64,000 bases of DNA from NCBI GenBank assembly GCA_014361455.1, contig JACIVP010000007.1, positions 1-64,000 of the forward strand, given 5' to 3'. Below the pieces are notes generated by a model, which saw only the letters and a program-made list of their open reading frames with translations, was not told where the DNA came from and searched no databases. Both the position numbers and the translations under genes were made by a program. Each line of letters opens with the position of its first letter. Position 1 is the stretch's first letter. Shown one piece after another: positions 50,611 through 59,707 of the stretch. Source of the stretch: Candidatus Methanosuratincola sp. Lineage in GTDB: Archaea; Thermoproteota; Methanomethylicia; Methanomethylicales; Methanomethylicaceae.

Positions 50611-51924
50611 ATGAGGACTCATTACACATCTCAGGTCATGCCAGAGGACGAAGGGAGAGAGGTCACCATTGCAGGATGGGTTTATAAGATCAGGGATCTC
50701 GGGAAGCTCAAGTTCATAGTGCTGAGGGACGGCATGGGCATAATCCAAGTCACACTCAAAAAAGGGAGCGTAAATGAGAGCCTGATCTCGTTTGCTGAGG
50801 ATCTGAGGGAGGAAGATGTGGTCCTCATCACAGGGGCTGTCAAGGCAACCAAAATAGCCCCTGGAGGGAGGGAACTGGTGCCCTCTAAGATTGAGGTTCT
50901 CTCAAAGACCCTTGGTCCTGTCCCGGTTTCCGTGTCTGGCAACATAGAGTCGAACCTAGACACCAGATTTGACCACAGGGTGCTAGATCTGCGCCGCCCG
51001 GAGGTCGCGGCAGTATTCAGGGTGCAGTCAAAGCTCCTGGAAGGGATGCAGGAATACCTTTGGAAGGAAGGATTCCAGCAGGTATTTACCCCATGCCTGA
51101 TGGGCGCAGCCTCCGAGAGCGGGGCGGAGGCCTTCCCTGTCGTCTACTTCAACAAGAGTGCATTCCTGAGGCAGGACCCGCAGCTCCACAGGCAGCTCGT
51201 GGTGATCTCCGGCATGGACCGGATATACGACTTGGGGCCAAGCTGGAGGGCTGAGTTGAGCCACACCCCTAGGCACTTGTGCGAGCACAGAGGTTGCGCG
51301 GTTGAGTTGGGGTTCATCAGGGACGAATACGATGTGATGAAGGTTGAGGAAGAGCTGGTGAGGAGCGGTGTTGCGAAGGTCGTAAGCAACTGCAAGGAGG
51401 AGCTTGAGCTGATCGGAGTCGAGGTGGTCGTCCCCCAAGTTCCATTCCCGGAGGTCAAGTTCCCAGACGTTTATTCAATACTCGAGGAGTATGGGAAGAA
51501 GATCCCCTATGAGGAGGACTATGACCGGGAGTCGGAAACCATTCTTGCTAAGCATGTGAAGGAAAAGTACAAGTCTGACTTCTTCTTCGTCAACCGCTTC
51601 CCATTCAGGGTTAAGCCGTTCTATGTGATGAAGGTAGACGGGGACCAGACGTGGGCCAGGAGCGTTGACCTGGTCTGCAAGGGCCTGGAGCTGAGCTCAG
51701 GGGGACAGAGGGAGCACAGGTACGACAAGATAATCGGGCAGATAAGGAAGAAGGGCATGAGTACGGTCGGGCTCAAGTGGTTCACCGAGTTCTTTAGGTA
51801 TGGGGCCCCGCCCCACGGCGGCTTTAATATAGGGATAGAGCGGCTCACGATGCAGCTGCTCGACCTGCAGAATGTGCAGGAGGCTGCGCTCTTTCCGAGG
51901 ACACCCGAGAGGCTGCTGCCTTGA
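50611..51924 (+). CDS. aspS: Aspartyl-tRNA synthetase
   Basis: A 437-residue archaeal class IIb AspRS. The N-terminal OB-fold (EVTIAGWVYKIRDLGKLKFI, VLRDGMGIIQVT) binds the anticodon. Class II motif 1 lies near RFDHRVLDLRRPEVAAVFRV. Motif 2 is YDLGPSWRAELSHTPRHLCE and motif 3 is HGGFNIGIERLTMQLLDL. FLRQDPQLHRQLVVISGMDR is the flipping-loop region. ATG 50611 (MRTHYTSQVM) matches family starts better than the frame's first codon at 50590. Whether it also charges tRNA-Asn cannot be judged here. Confidence 0.97.
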   Translation: MRTHYTSQVMPEDEGREVTIAGWVYKIRDLGKLKFIVLRDGMGIIQVTLKKGSVNESLISFAEDLREEDVVLITGAVKATKIAPGGRELVPSKIEVLSKTLGPVPVSVSGNIESNLDTRFDHRVLDLRRPEVAAVFRVQSKLLEGMQEYLWKEGFQQVFTPCLMGAASESGAEAFPVVYFNKSAFLRQDPQLHRQLVVISGMDRIYDLGPSWRAELSHTPRHLCEHRGCAVELGFIRDEYDVMKVEEELVRSGVAKVVSNCKEELELIGVEVVVPQVPFPEVKFPDVYSILEEYGKKIPYEEDYDRESETILAKHVKEKYKSDFFFVNRFPFRVKPFYVMKVDGDQTWARSVDLVCKGLELSSGGQREHRYDKIIGQIRKKGMSTVGLKWFTEFFRYGAPPHGGFNIGIERLTMQLLDLQNVQEAALFPRTPERLLP

Positions 51925-51930
51925 TCATGA

Positions 51931-53244
51931 TCAGAAACCCGCAGTAGCAGGGTCCTCAGGCTTCATGAGCTCCCTCAGCACTACCGTGGCAAAGCACCCC
52001 TTCGAGAGGTCCATCCTCAGCACGATCCTGAATAGCCCCGGGTTCAATTCATCGATCTGCGGTTCGCATGAGCCGAAGCCCCTCGGCCAGAAGATGGCAG
52101 GGCGCACTGTTCCCTCGAACTTTGCCCCCTGGACCCACGTGAAGTCTGATGGTGATGTACCCTCCTCTGAGAGTATTTCATTGTAGATCTTTGCGTCGAT
52201 GCCGCTCAAATGCGTCCTGAGCCCGGGGATGTGCACCATAGGCACCGCCTTCCTTGATGCAACCCAACGCTGCAGCCTCACGAGATTCGAGCTTTCGCAC
52301 TTGATCGGTCTTGAGGGCAAATTCGACCTGTCCAGCGGGGAGGCTAGGTCCCCTTCGGAAATAGCAAATGGGCCTACGATCTCGAGCCTGCGCGACAACG
52401 CGAGGTTGAAGAGGTATGACTGGTAGGCATTCACAAAGAGCCGCCTCAGGTCGATCGGGAGGGCTGTCATTGCGCCTTCGTAGTCACAGGGGTGTTCTAG
52501 CAGCCTCCTAATGACTGCCCTTTCGAGATGGAGGGACTTTGGGAATGATGACTCCGCCCTCCGCAAATCCCAGGTCTCCCTCAACTCTTTTCTTGCAAAG
52601 TACGCCTCTTCCGGCTCTCCGTGGTAAGGCGAGGCTAGGAACTCTCTGATCGCCCCCTCAAAGTCTCTTTTCAGCAGCAGTTTTCCTACCTTGTGCGTGT
52701 TCGGCCTGCTGACCCCGAATCGCTGGTGCCCGAAGTAGTTAGGCACCCATTCCGGCACCTGGACTGCCCCGTGTGGAAGGCTGGCGAGTGCCCTGACCGT
52801 AATGGTGAAAAGGTTTCCAGAGAGATCCCCCGGCATCACCGGCCATCTTGCAGGGCCGACCGCCCTGATCTCTACGCCTTTGATCTCCGAGGGCGGGGAC
52901 CAGGTGCCATAGGGGAGGGCGACGGATATGAGCTGCGAGGTCACGGCGTTTTTGTCCTTTATGCCTGCATACCCAACCCTTGCCCCCAGCCTCCGTTCCA
53001 ATAGGGAGATCAGCGGGATCAGGTCCCTCGATCGCTTCTTCAGGACTGCAAGGGTGAAAGCGCCCACGCCGCGATCGAGATGCTCCAGAGTCGAGTTGAC
53101 TAGAAGGCCCTCGGGCGAGATCTCCTCCACTATGAAGTCATCGGGGGTCTGCCGCAGCCTGCCGCCTATCGGCGGCGCCTCTGTTGCGTAGTATAGCATG
53201 CCGAGACTGGACTCGAGGCGGGATCTTGTCTTGGTCAGCGGCAT
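51931..53244 (-). CDS. truD: tRNA pseudouridine synthase TruD
   Basis: A 437-residue TruD, which makes pseudouridine at position 13 of tRNA. Motifs are GRLRQTPDDFIVEEISPEGL at the N-terminus, VGYAGIKDKNAVTSQLISV with the catalytic Asp in GIKDKNA, PNYFGHQRFGVSRPNTHKVG, LFVNAYQSYLFNLALSRRLE and FWPRGF near the C-terminus. The start is ATG/TTG 53244. It lies 10 bases after pth2 in the same direction and converges with aspS at 6 bases. Confidence 0.96.
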   Translation of the reverse strand: MPLTKTRSRLESSLGMLYYATEAPPIGGRLRQTPDDFIVEEISPEGLLVNSTLEHLDRGVGAFTLAVLKKRSRDLIPLISLLERRLGARVGYAGIKDKNAVTSQLISVALPYGTWSPPSEIKGVEIRAVGPARWPVMPGDLSGNLFTITVRALASLPHGAVQVPEWVPNYFGHQRFGVSRPNTHKVGKLLLKRDFEGAIREFLASPYHGEPEEAYFARKELRETWDLRRAESSFPKSLHLERAVIRRLLEHPCDYEGAMTALPIDLRRLFVNAYQSYLFNLALSRRLEIVGPFAISEGDLASPLDRSNLPSRPIKCESSNLVRLQRWVASRKAVPMVHIPGLRTHLSGIDAKIYNEILSEEGTSPSDFTWVQGAKFEGTVRPAIFWPRGFGSCEPQIDELNPGLFRIVLRMDLSKGCFATVVLRELMKPEDPATAGF

Positions 53245-53254
53245 CTTTCGATCC

Positions 53255-53614
53255 TCAGAGGAGCTTCAGTCTTCCAGTTATTCGGTCTATGGCATCAGAA
53301 GGGGCCGGACCTATCCCAAGGCAGGTGACAGTACCCGGATCGAGTTCAGTGAGGCCGGCGTCCTGGATCAGTGCATTTGGGATCCCTTCCCTCTCGGCCC
53401 TCCCCTTGAGCTCGATCATGTCTGCGAGCGAGGGGGCCTTCAGTACGACCTTCTTCTGGCCTTCCTCAAGCCATGCCTCGGTCCATCGTGGCTTGGCACG
53501 CGCCGTGGCGATGTAGGATGATATTGAGGCGTGTGCAACCTGGGCAGCAGTCTTGCCCTTGCTCATCCTGAGGTCCTGCCGAACCACGATAGCCTGCTTG
53601 AAGTTAAAGCTCAT
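53255..53614 (-). CDS. pth2: Peptidyl-tRNA hydrolase Pth2
   Basis: A 119-residue Pth2-type peptidyl-tRNA hydrolase: [20 protein letters not shown] and [15 protein letters not shown] at the N-terminus, then [40 protein letters not shown] and [20 protein letters not shown]. It releases tRNA from prematurely dropped peptidyl-tRNA. Length and motifs match the archaeal/eukaryotic family. It heads a two-gene unit with truD. The start is ATG 53614, with AT-rich sequence just upstream. Confidence 0.97.
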   Translation of the reverse strand: MSFNFKQAIVVRQDLRMSKGKTAAQVAHASISSYIATARAKPRWTEAWLEEGQKKVVLKAPSLADMIELKGRAEREGIPNALIQDAGLTELDPGTVTCLGIGPAPSDAIDRITGRLKLL

Positions 53615-53671
53615 ATCGACGCACTAGTTTTTTAAAATAAACGAGTGTAAAAAGGATATCGAGGGTGCAAG

Positions 53672-54769
53672 TTGAAGGATCTCCTAGTTGTCGGCGGGGG
53701 ACCTGCCGGGCTCTCGGCTGCGATCGAGGCTGCCAGGCTTGGCTTGGAAGTGGAGGTTGTGGAGGAGCATGCCGAGGTGGGGATCCCGGAGCACTGCACC
53801 GGACTGGTCAGCCTCATGGGGATGCATGAGATCCTGGGCACGGGGGCACCGATCATCAGGGAGGTAAAGGGCTTCAGGGTATACTCGCCATCGGGCAAGG
53901 CATACACCGTCAGGGGGGCTGAGGCAAAGGCCGCGGTGATAGACAGACCAGCTTTCGAGAGGGAGCTGCTTCGGAGGGCAGAGACGAACGGAGCGCTAGT
54001 GACGCTCGGTGCTCGATTTGATGGGGATGGGGGGTTCAAGACCCTGATCAATGCTGAGGGCACAGCAAGCAGGATTTCCAGAAGGTTTGGGTTTGAGATC
54101 CCAAAGGCAATCCCAGCAGCGCAGGTAGATCTGGAAACGAGAGACTTCGAAGAAGACCTCGTCGAGATCTACTTGGGCAGCTATGCGCCAGGTTTCTTCG
54201 CCTGGACAGTGCCCAGGAGAGAGGGTGTGAGGGTCGGACTGGCGTGCCAGGAAGGCATCCCGCTGAAGAAGGTTGAGACGATGCTGGAGAAGTTCGAACC
54301 GTGGAGAAGGTTCGCTGGCGCGAGAAGGTCGAGACCTTTTTTTGGAAAGGTCGTAACTGGAGGGCCGCTGAAGAGAACGCAGAGGGGGAGGGTTATCGCC
54401 GTCGGAGATGCCGGCGGGTTTGTGAAGCCGACCACGGGGGGCGGCGTGGTGCTCGGCTGCTTTACTGCAAGGCTGGCGGCTAGGGTGGCATACAGATTCC
54501 TGTCCGAGGGGGAGAGAATCGATGCCTTCGGGACTGGCTGGAGGCGGCTCTATGGCCGGGAGTTCAAATTGATGAAACTCGCAAGAAAGGTCTATGACAG
54601 GATGGAATGCGAAGAGGTCGACCGAGTGCTCGAAGCACTTTACACGAGCGGGGCGCTGACGGACGCGATCAGGTATGACATGGACCTGCAGGGGAAAGCG
54701 CTCTGGAGGCTGCTGGAGTCGAGGGCAATCTTCAGCCTTGTGCCCTCGGTGCTGAGGGCGATTTTTTGA
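53672..54769 (+). CDS. Geranylgeranyl reductase-family flavoprotein
   Basis: A 365-residue FAD-dependent oxidoreductase of the archaeal geranylgeranyl reductase family, which saturates isoprenoid lipid chains. The dinucleotide site is LLVVGGGPAGLSAAIEAARL. The PEHCTGLVS segment carries the family's conserved cysteine. Substrate-region PGFFAWTVPRREGVRVGLAC and FAD motif VIAVGDAGGFVKPTTGGGVV follow. The TTG at 53672 has GAGGGTG upstream. It is divergent from pth2. It might reduce membrane lipids or quinone tails; the specific substrate is not evident. Confidence 0.9.
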   Translation: MKDLLVVGGGPAGLSAAIEAARLGLEVEVVEEHAEVGIPEHCTGLVSLMGMHEILGTGAPIIREVKGFRVYSPSGKAYTVRGAEAKAAVIDRPAFERELLRRAETNGALVTLGARFDGDGGFKTLINAEGTASRISRRFGFEIPKAIPAAQVDLETRDFEEDLVEIYLGSYAPGFFAWTVPRREGVRVGLACQEGIPLKKVETMLEKFEPWRRFAGARRSRPFFGKVVTGGPLKRTQRGRVIAVGDAGGFVKPTTGGGVVLGCFTARLAARVAYRFLSEGERIDAFGTGWRRLYGREFKLMKLARKVYDRMECEEVDRVLEALYTSGALTDAIRYDMDLQGKALWRLLESRAIFSLVPSVLRAIF

Positions 54770-54857
54770 CCCTATGTGGTGCAACACTGGGGTGTGCCCT
54801 GTTGGAAATACTTTATATATGAGCGGACTTCTTAACCTCTTACTCCGGTGAAGATCA

Positions 54858-55034
54858 ATGAGCGAGCTCGAGTTGCCGACCTGTCTCTCCTGCAAAGATC
54901 CTATCCTTCCGGATCAGAAGGGAGTGAAGCTGCCTTGCCCGAACTGTGGTGAGGTAGTCTTCTGGAGGTGCAGGAGATGCAGGGACTTGGTAAACAACTA
55001 CAGGTGCCCAAAGTGCGGTTTCCAAGGACCATAG
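54858..55034 (+). CDS. Small zinc-finger protein (HVO_2753-like) upstream of EF-1beta
   Basis: A 58-residue protein with four CxxC knuckles: TCLSCKDPI, PCPNCGE, RCRRCRDL and RCPKCGFQGP. The pattern and the CGFxGP ending match the archaeal small zinc-finger family typified by Haloferax HVO_2753, which also lies next to the EF-1B gene. The ATG at 54858 follows a GGTGAAGATC leader, and TTTATATATG at about 54811-54820 is a likely TATA box. It is 12 bases upstream of EF-1beta and so cotranscribed. Function is unresolved. Confidence 0.88.
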   Translation: MSELELPTCLSCKDPILPDQKGVKLPCPNCGEVVFWRCRRCRDLVNNYRCPKCGFQGP

Positions 55035-55046
55035 GGAGGTTTTGGG

Positions 55047-55331
55047 ATGTCAAAATTACTTGCAGTCGTCAAGATTCTTCCAGAGGACGATTCTGTGAGC
55101 TTAGAGAAGCTTAAGGACGACCTAAAGGCAGCCCTCCCAAAGGGGGAGAAAGACCTATATGTGCACAAGTACCAGGAAGAGGAGATAGCCTTTGGGCTGA
55201 AGGCATTGAAGGTATTTGTGATCATGCCTGGAGACTACCCGGGAGGCACGCAGCCCGTCGAAGACGCCTTCGCCACGGTCAAGGGAGTTGGGCAGGTAGA
55301 TGTTGAGATAGTCCAGACGCTGCCCGGCTAA
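55047..55331 (+). CDS. ef1b: Elongation factor 1-beta (aEF1B)
   Basis: A 94-residue aEF1B, the GDP/GTP exchange factor for aEF1A. KLLAVVKILPEDDSVSLEKL, EEEIAFGLKALKVFVIMPGD and VKGVGQVDVEIVQTLPG match the compact archaeal family. The ATG at 55047 has GGGAGG about 8 bases before it. It is downstream of the zinc-finger gene in the same transcript and ends about 100 bases before the cdc48 start. Confidence 0.95.
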   Translation: MSKLLAVVKILPEDDSVSLEKLKDDLKAALPKGEKDLYVHKYQEEEIAFGLKALKVFVIMPGDYPGGTQPVEDAFATVKGVGQVDVEIVQTLPG

Positions 55332-55429
55332 TGCTTTTTTGCAAAAAAGATTTAATCATATTTGCCTCAAGCCTAAATAGGTAGGCAATCGGTCATCAGA
55401 CTCAAGTTTTAAAAGAAGTGGTGCACAGC

Positions 55430-57613
55430 ATGGAAGGATCTAAAGAGGTTGTACTCAGAGTAGCTGAATCAAAACAGAGGGACGTTGGCAGGGGGAAGGT
55501 TAGGATTGATGCTGATGCCATGAAGAAGATAGGCGTCAGCGTAGGCGATGTCATAGAGATAGAAGGGAAGAGGAAGACTGCTGCGATAGTCTGGCCCGCC
55601 TACACCGAGGACCAAGGCATGGACATAATAAGGATGGACGGGCTGATCCGAAAGAATGCAGGGGTCGGAATAGGAGAGAAGATCACAGTAAGGAAGGCCG
55701 AATCGAAGCCCGCCACCCTCGTCAAGCTCGCACCCCTCTCATTCACGATAAGCGTCGATTCAGGGTTCGTCAGTTTCGTGAAGAGGAGGCTTGCTGACAC
55801 CCCAGTGGTCGAGGGAGACAATGTCCTGATACCTGTTCTCGGGCAGGCAATACCGTTCGCGGTAGTCTCAACCAAGCCATCCGGGATAGTCATGGTTACA
55901 GAGGAGACCACGCTCACGATCCTTGAGAAGCCCGCGGAGGCTGCGAAGGTCCCACGTGTGACCTATGAGGATGTGGGAGGGCTTAGGGACGCCATCGAGA
56001 AGGTAAGGGAGATGGTAGAGCTGCCACTGAAGCACCCTGAGCTCTTCAAGAGGCTCGGTATAGACCCACCGAAGGGAGTGCTGCTGTACGGACCGCCGGG
56101 ATGCGGAAAGACGCTGCTCGCGAAGGCGGTCGCGAACGAGACCGAGTCGTACTTCATCGCGATAAACGGCCCAGAGATCATGAGCAAGTTCTACGGCGAG
56201 TCGGAGCAGAAGCTCAGGGAGTTCTTCGACGAGGCGAAGCAGCATGCGCCTGCGATAATATTCATAGACGAGCTCGATGCGATAGCACCGAAGAGAGAAG
56301 AAGTCACTGGAGAGGTGGAGAAGAGGGTAGTGGCGCAGCTGCTTGCGCTGCTCGACGGCCTCGAGACCCGCGGCGATGTAATTGTGATCGGGGCAACAAA
56401 CAGGCAGAATGCGATAGACCCTGCCCTGAGGAGACCCGGCAGGTTCGACCGCGAGATCGAGATCGGGGTGCCAGACGTCAAGGGTAGATACGAGATCCTG
56501 CAGATACACACCAGGAACATGCCGCTGGCGAAAGACGTGGATCTGAACAGGCTAGCAAGCCTGACGCATGGGTTCGTAGGGGCTGACCTGGCTGCGCTCG
56601 CAAGGGAGGCCGCAATGAAGGCACTCAGGAGATACCTGCCGGAGATAGACATCCAGCAGGAGAGAGTTCCGCAGGAGATCCTCGAGAAACTTGAGATCAC
56701 AATGGAGGATTTCATGAACGCGTTTAGGGAGGTCACCCCAACCGAGCTCAGGGAGGTCTATGTCGAGATACCCAACGTAAGGTGGAGCGATATAGGAGAC
56801 CTCGACTCAATAAAGCAGGAACTGATAGAGGCGATCGAGTGGCCGCTGAAGTACCCTGAGAGATTCAAGAGGATTGGAATAAAGCCACCGAAGGGAGTGC
56901 TGCTGTACGGACCGCCGGGATGCGGAAAGACGCTGCTCGCGAAGGCGGTCGCGAACGAGTCGGAGGCGAACTTCATCACCGTAAAGGGGCCAGAGATCTT
57001 CAGTAAGTGGGTTGGTGAGTCGGAACGGGCAATAAGGGAGGTGTTCCGCAAGGCGAGGACGGCAGCACCCGTGGTCATATTCTTCGACGAGATCGACTCA
57101 ATCGCGCCAATTCGGGGCAGTTCGAGCGACTCGATGGTCACGGAGAGGGTCATCAGCCAGCTATTGACCGAGATGGATGGCCTGGTAGGGCTCTTCAACG
57201 TCATCATAATAGGCGCGACCAACAGGCCAGACATCATCGATCCGGCATTGCTTCGTCCTGGGAGGTTCGACAAACTGCTGTATATCCCAGAGCCGGACAA
57301 TGAGACGAGGATGCAGATCTTTAGGATACACACGAAGGACATGCCGCTGGCGAAAGACGTGGACTTCGACAGGCTCGTGGCGATGACCATAAATTATGCG
57401 GGATCGGACATTGAAGCGCTGTGCAGGGAGGCTGGGATGATGGCGCTGAGGGAGGATCCAGAAATCAAGGAGGTCCAGATGAAGCACTTCCTGAAGGCAA
57501 AGGAGAAGATAAGGCCGACGATAACTGAGGAGATGCTCAAGTACTACAAGGCCTGGGAAGAGAAGAGCAAGCAGTCGCTCAGGGGCAAGCCACCGCTTAT
57601 CAATTTCATATGA
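55430..57613 (+). CDS. cdc48: CDC48/VCP-like AAA+ ATPase
   Basis: A 727-residue unfoldase/segregase. An N-domain (residues 1-190, double-psi barrel [20 protein letters not shown]) is followed by two AAA modules. D1 has [17 protein letters not shown], Walker [16 protein letters not shown] and sensor [21 protein letters not shown]2 has the same Walker [13 protein letters not shown] and [20 protein letters not shown]. The frame starts at GTG 55418; ATG 55430 (MEGSKEV) is my choice. A 75-base stretch around Walker A is identical in D1 and D2. A short winged-helix gene and fen1 follow in the same direction. Confidence 0.97.
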   Translation: MEGSKEVVLRVAESKQRDVGRGKVRIDADAMKKIGVSVGDVIEIEGKRKTAAIVWPAYTEDQGMDIIRMDGLIRKNAGVGIGEKITVRKAESKPATLVKLAPLSFTISVDSGFVSFVKRRLADTPVVEGDNVLIPVLGQAIPFAVVSTKPSGIVMVTEETTLTILEKPAEAAKVPRVTYEDVGGLRDAIEKVREMVELPLKHPELFKRLGIDPPKGVLLYGPPGCGKTLLAKAVANETESYFIAINGPEIMSKFYGESEQKLREFFDEAKQHAPAIIFIDELDAIAPKREEVTGEVEKRVVAQLLALLDGLETRGDVIVIGATNRQNAIDPALRRPGRFDREIEIGVPDVKGRYEILQIHTRNMPLAKDVDLNRLASLTHGFVGADLAALAREAAMKALRRYLPEIDIQQERVPQEILEKLEITMEDFMNAFREVTPTELREVYVEIPNVRWSDIGDLDSIKQELIEAIEWPLKYPERFKRIGIKPPKGVLLYGPPGCGKTLLAKAVANESEANFITVKGPEIFSKWVGESERAIREVFRKARTAAPVVIFFDEIDSIAPIRGSSSDSMVTERVISQLLTEMDGLVGLFNVIIIGATNRPDIIDPALLRPGRFDKLLYIPEPDNETRMQIFRIHTKDMPLAKDVDFDRLVAMTINYAGSDIEALCREAGMMALREDPEIKEVQMKHFLKAKEKIRPTITEEMLKYYKAWEEKSKQSLRGKPPLINFI
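56066..56140 (+). repeat. 75-nt perfect direct repeat within cdc48 (D1 copy)
   Basis: Bases 56066-56140 ([16 protein letters not shown] region and beyond to ANE) are identical base for base to 56885-56959 in the D2 module, including all synonymous positions. A further 25-base identity covers the MPLAKDVD segment (about 56519 and 57340). Confidence 0.9.
56885..56959 (+). repeat. 75-nt perfect direct repeat within cdc48 (D2 copy)
   Basis: Second copy of the repeat described at 56066-56140. The flanking sequence diverges immediately on both sides at synonymous and non-synonymous sites, so the identity is bounded, as expected of a conversion tract. Confidence 0.9.
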
Positions 57614-57664
57614 TGCAGACGGGATAAGAAAAAGAAAGATGATGGGAGACGGGAGAGAGAGTGG

Positions 57665-57916
57665 TTGGTGCTGCAGTTGACGGAAGATAGGATCAGGTGG
57701 AGGACTGAGTCGCCGGAGCTGATAGTGCTCGACTTGCTTGCGAAGAGGCAAGGAACGCTCAAGGAGGAGGAACTCGTAGGGATGCTCAAGGCGATGATGA
57801 AGGACATCTCGATGCTCGAGATAAACAAGATACTGATGAACCTCGAGCTGCGGGGCAAGATAACGGTCTCTCATATCAAGAAGGGCAGGGTGATCACGCT
57901 TCTTCAGCCTAAGTAG
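57665..57916 (+). CDS. Small winged-helix protein between cdc48 and fen1
   Basis: An 83-residue protein, probably a winged helix: ESPELIVLDLLAKRQGTLKE, EELVGMLKAMMKDISMLEIN and MNLELRGKITVSHIKKGRVI. It has TTG/GTG-type starts at 57665 after GAGAGAGAG. I do not recognise the family. Its stop lies 13 bases before the fen1 CTG, within the same GGAGGGG region that would act as the fen1 ribosome-binding site. The genomic position suggests a housekeeping role with cdc48 or fen1. Confidence 0.7.
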   Translation: MVLQLTEDRIRWRTESPELIVLDLLAKRQGTLKEEELVGMLKAMMKDISMLEINKILMNLELRGKITVSHIKKGRVITLLQPK

Positions 57917-57929
57917 GAGGGGATAGTCC

Positions 57930-58964
57930 CTGGGGGTAAACCTGAAGGACATTGTCAAGCACACCCCGGTATCCCTTGAGGGGCTCGGGGGACGCACGCT
58001 CGCGATCGACGGCTACAATGCACTTTATCAGTTCCTGGCAATAATCAGGCAGCCCGACGGGACGCCACTGAAGGACTCGAAGGGGAGGGTGACAAGCCAC
58101 CTGAGCGGTATCTTTTACAGGACGATCAACCTCCTAGAGGTGGGAATAAAGCCTGTCTACACCTTCGATGGTAAGCCGCCAGAGATGAAGGCGGAGGAGA
58201 TCGCCCGGAGGGTGGAGACGAAGGAGAGGGCAAGGGAGGAGTACAGGAAGGCGATAGAGAGAGGAGACCTGAAGGCAGCCAAGAAACACGCACAGGCGAC
58301 CTCAAAGCTTTCATCGGAAATGGTGGAACAGTCGAAGATGCTGCTCAGCCTCCTCGGAGTGCCTTGGGTACAGGCACCCTCAGAGGGCGAGGCCCAGGCA
58401 GCTTACATGGCAATGAAGGGGGACGCATGGGCGGTGGCGAGCCAAGACTACGACTCGTTGCTTTTTGGAGCGCCCAGACTCGTCAGGAACCTGACGGTAT
58501 CAGGGAGGAGAAAACTGCCGAACAAGCCAGTCTACGTCAGCATTGAGCCCGAGCTGGTGGAGCTCATGGAAGTACTGAGGGAGAACGGCCTGACCAGGGA
58601 GATGCTCGTCGACTTGGGGATACTCATCGGCACGGATTTCAACCCCGAGGGTTTCAAAGGCGTTGGCCCCAAAAAGGCGCTGAAGATACTGAAGGAGGCG
58701 GGATCCATAGAGGCAGCCATTGCCCAAGGGCTGATAGAGGGCGATCAGGGCGTGGATTATAGGTCAATTAAAGAGATCTTTCTTAATCCAACCGTAAGGG
58801 GCGACTACAGCCTTGCATGGAGAGAAGTCAACATAGAGGGGCTGTTGAAGTACCTCTGCGATGAGTTCGAATTCTCTCCCGAGAGGATAAGGGCTGCGCT
58901 GAAAAGGTTCGAGGAGAAGGGCAAGGAGAAGAGGCGTCAGCCGGATCTCATGCGTTGGTTCTAG
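57930..58964 (+). CDS. fen1: Flap endonuclease 1, apparent CTG start
   Basis: A 344-residue FEN1. From CTG 57930 the protein opens GVNLKDIVKHTPVSLEGLGG and RTLAIDGYNALYQF, giving the conserved N-terminus and catalytic Asp. Other metal ligands lie in VYTFDGKPPEMK, APSEGEAQAAYMAM, SQDYDSLLFGAPR and GTDFNPEGFKGVGPKKALK. The C-terminal QPDLMRWF is a PCNA-binding (PIP) box. The next usual start, GTG 58089, would delete 53 residues including the first catalytic Asp. GGAGGGG sits 8 bases before the CTG, and an in-frame stop lies at 57924. FEN1 removes flaps in Okazaki-fragment maturation. Confidence 0.93.
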   Translation: MGVNLKDIVKHTPVSLEGLGGRTLAIDGYNALYQFLAIIRQPDGTPLKDSKGRVTSHLSGIFYRTINLLEVGIKPVYTFDGKPPEMKAEEIARRVETKERAREEYRKAIERGDLKAAKKHAQATSKLSSEMVEQSKMLLSLLGVPWVQAPSEGEAQAAYMAMKGDAWAVASQDYDSLLFGAPRLVRNLTVSGRRKLPNKPVYVSIEPELVELMEVLRENGLTREMLVDLGILIGTDFNPEGFKGVGPKKALKILKEAGSIEAAIAQGLIEGDQGVDYRSIKEIFLNPTVRGDYSLAWREVNIEGLLKYLCDEFEFSPERIRAALKRFEEKGKEKRRQPDLMRWF

Positions 58965-58977
58965 TTTATTTTTTATT

Positions 58978-59652
58978 TTAAGGGCTCCAGCCGTACCTGC
59001 CGCAGAGGGGGACAAAGACGCATCCCCCGTATGTCCACTCCCTGAAGTCATTTCCGGACCGCTCTACAACTATCAGGTCCTGGATTGAGTATGCCTCACC
59101 GACAGGGATGACCATCCGTCCACCGTCCTTGAGCTGCGCCTTCAGTGGTGGGGGGATCCGCGGCGCTGCAGCGGTGACTAGGATCCGGTCATAAGGGGCG
59201 GCATCCAGATATCCAAGTGTCCCGTCCCCTTCGATCACAGTCACCCTGTCAGAGTAGCCGCAGCGAGCAAGGTTCGACCTCGCGAATTCGGCCAGCGACC
59301 TGATCCGCTCGATGGCGAATACATGCCCGTCTTTAATCCCATGTTGCCTAGGGGCTACGATCTCTGCGCATACGGCGGCATGGTATCCTGTACCTGCACC
59401 GACTTCGAGGACGATTTGCCCGGGCTTGAGCGAAAGAAGCTGGCACATGATAGCAACCATGTGGGGGGCGGAGATCGTCTGTCCTTCGAGTGAGGGTAGT
59501 GGGGTGTCCATGTATGCCTGCTCGCAGAGGTCGGGGATCACAAATTCCTCCCTGGGCACCTTCGAGATCGCCCTTATGACCTCAGGCTGGCTCAGTACGC
59601 CTTCCTCGATGAGGCGCCTCACCAGCTGCTCCCTTTTCTCAGACATCCCCAA
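58978..59652 (-). CDS. pcm: Protein-L-isoaspartate O-methyltransferase
   Basis: A 224-residue PCMT that repairs isoaspartyl residues with SAM. Signatures are REQLVRRLIEEGVLSQPEVI and REEFVIPDLCEQAYMDTPLP, then LEGQTISAPHMVAIMCQLLS, the SAM motif ILEVGAGTGYHAAVCAEIV, RILVTAAAPRIPPPLKAQL and MVIPVGEAYSIQDLIVV. The length is slightly over the common archaeal size. It converges with fen1, 13 bases apart. The start is ATG 59652 (MGMSEKREQ). Confidence 0.95.
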   Translation of the reverse strand: MGMSEKREQLVRRLIEEGVLSQPEVIRAISKVPREEFVIPDLCEQAYMDTPLPSLEGQTISAPHMVAIMCQLLSLKPGQIVLEVGAGTGYHAAVCAEIVAPRQHGIKDGHVFAIERIRSLAEFARSNLARCGYSDRVTVIEGDGTLGYLDAAPYDRILVTAAAPRIPPPLKAQLKDGGRMVIPVGEAYSIQDLIVVERSGNDFREWTYGGCVFVPLCGRYGWSP

Positions 59653-59707
59653 CCTGAGACACTTCTAAAGATTTATAGAAGCTAGGCTTAAAAAAGCCTT
59701 GGTTACC

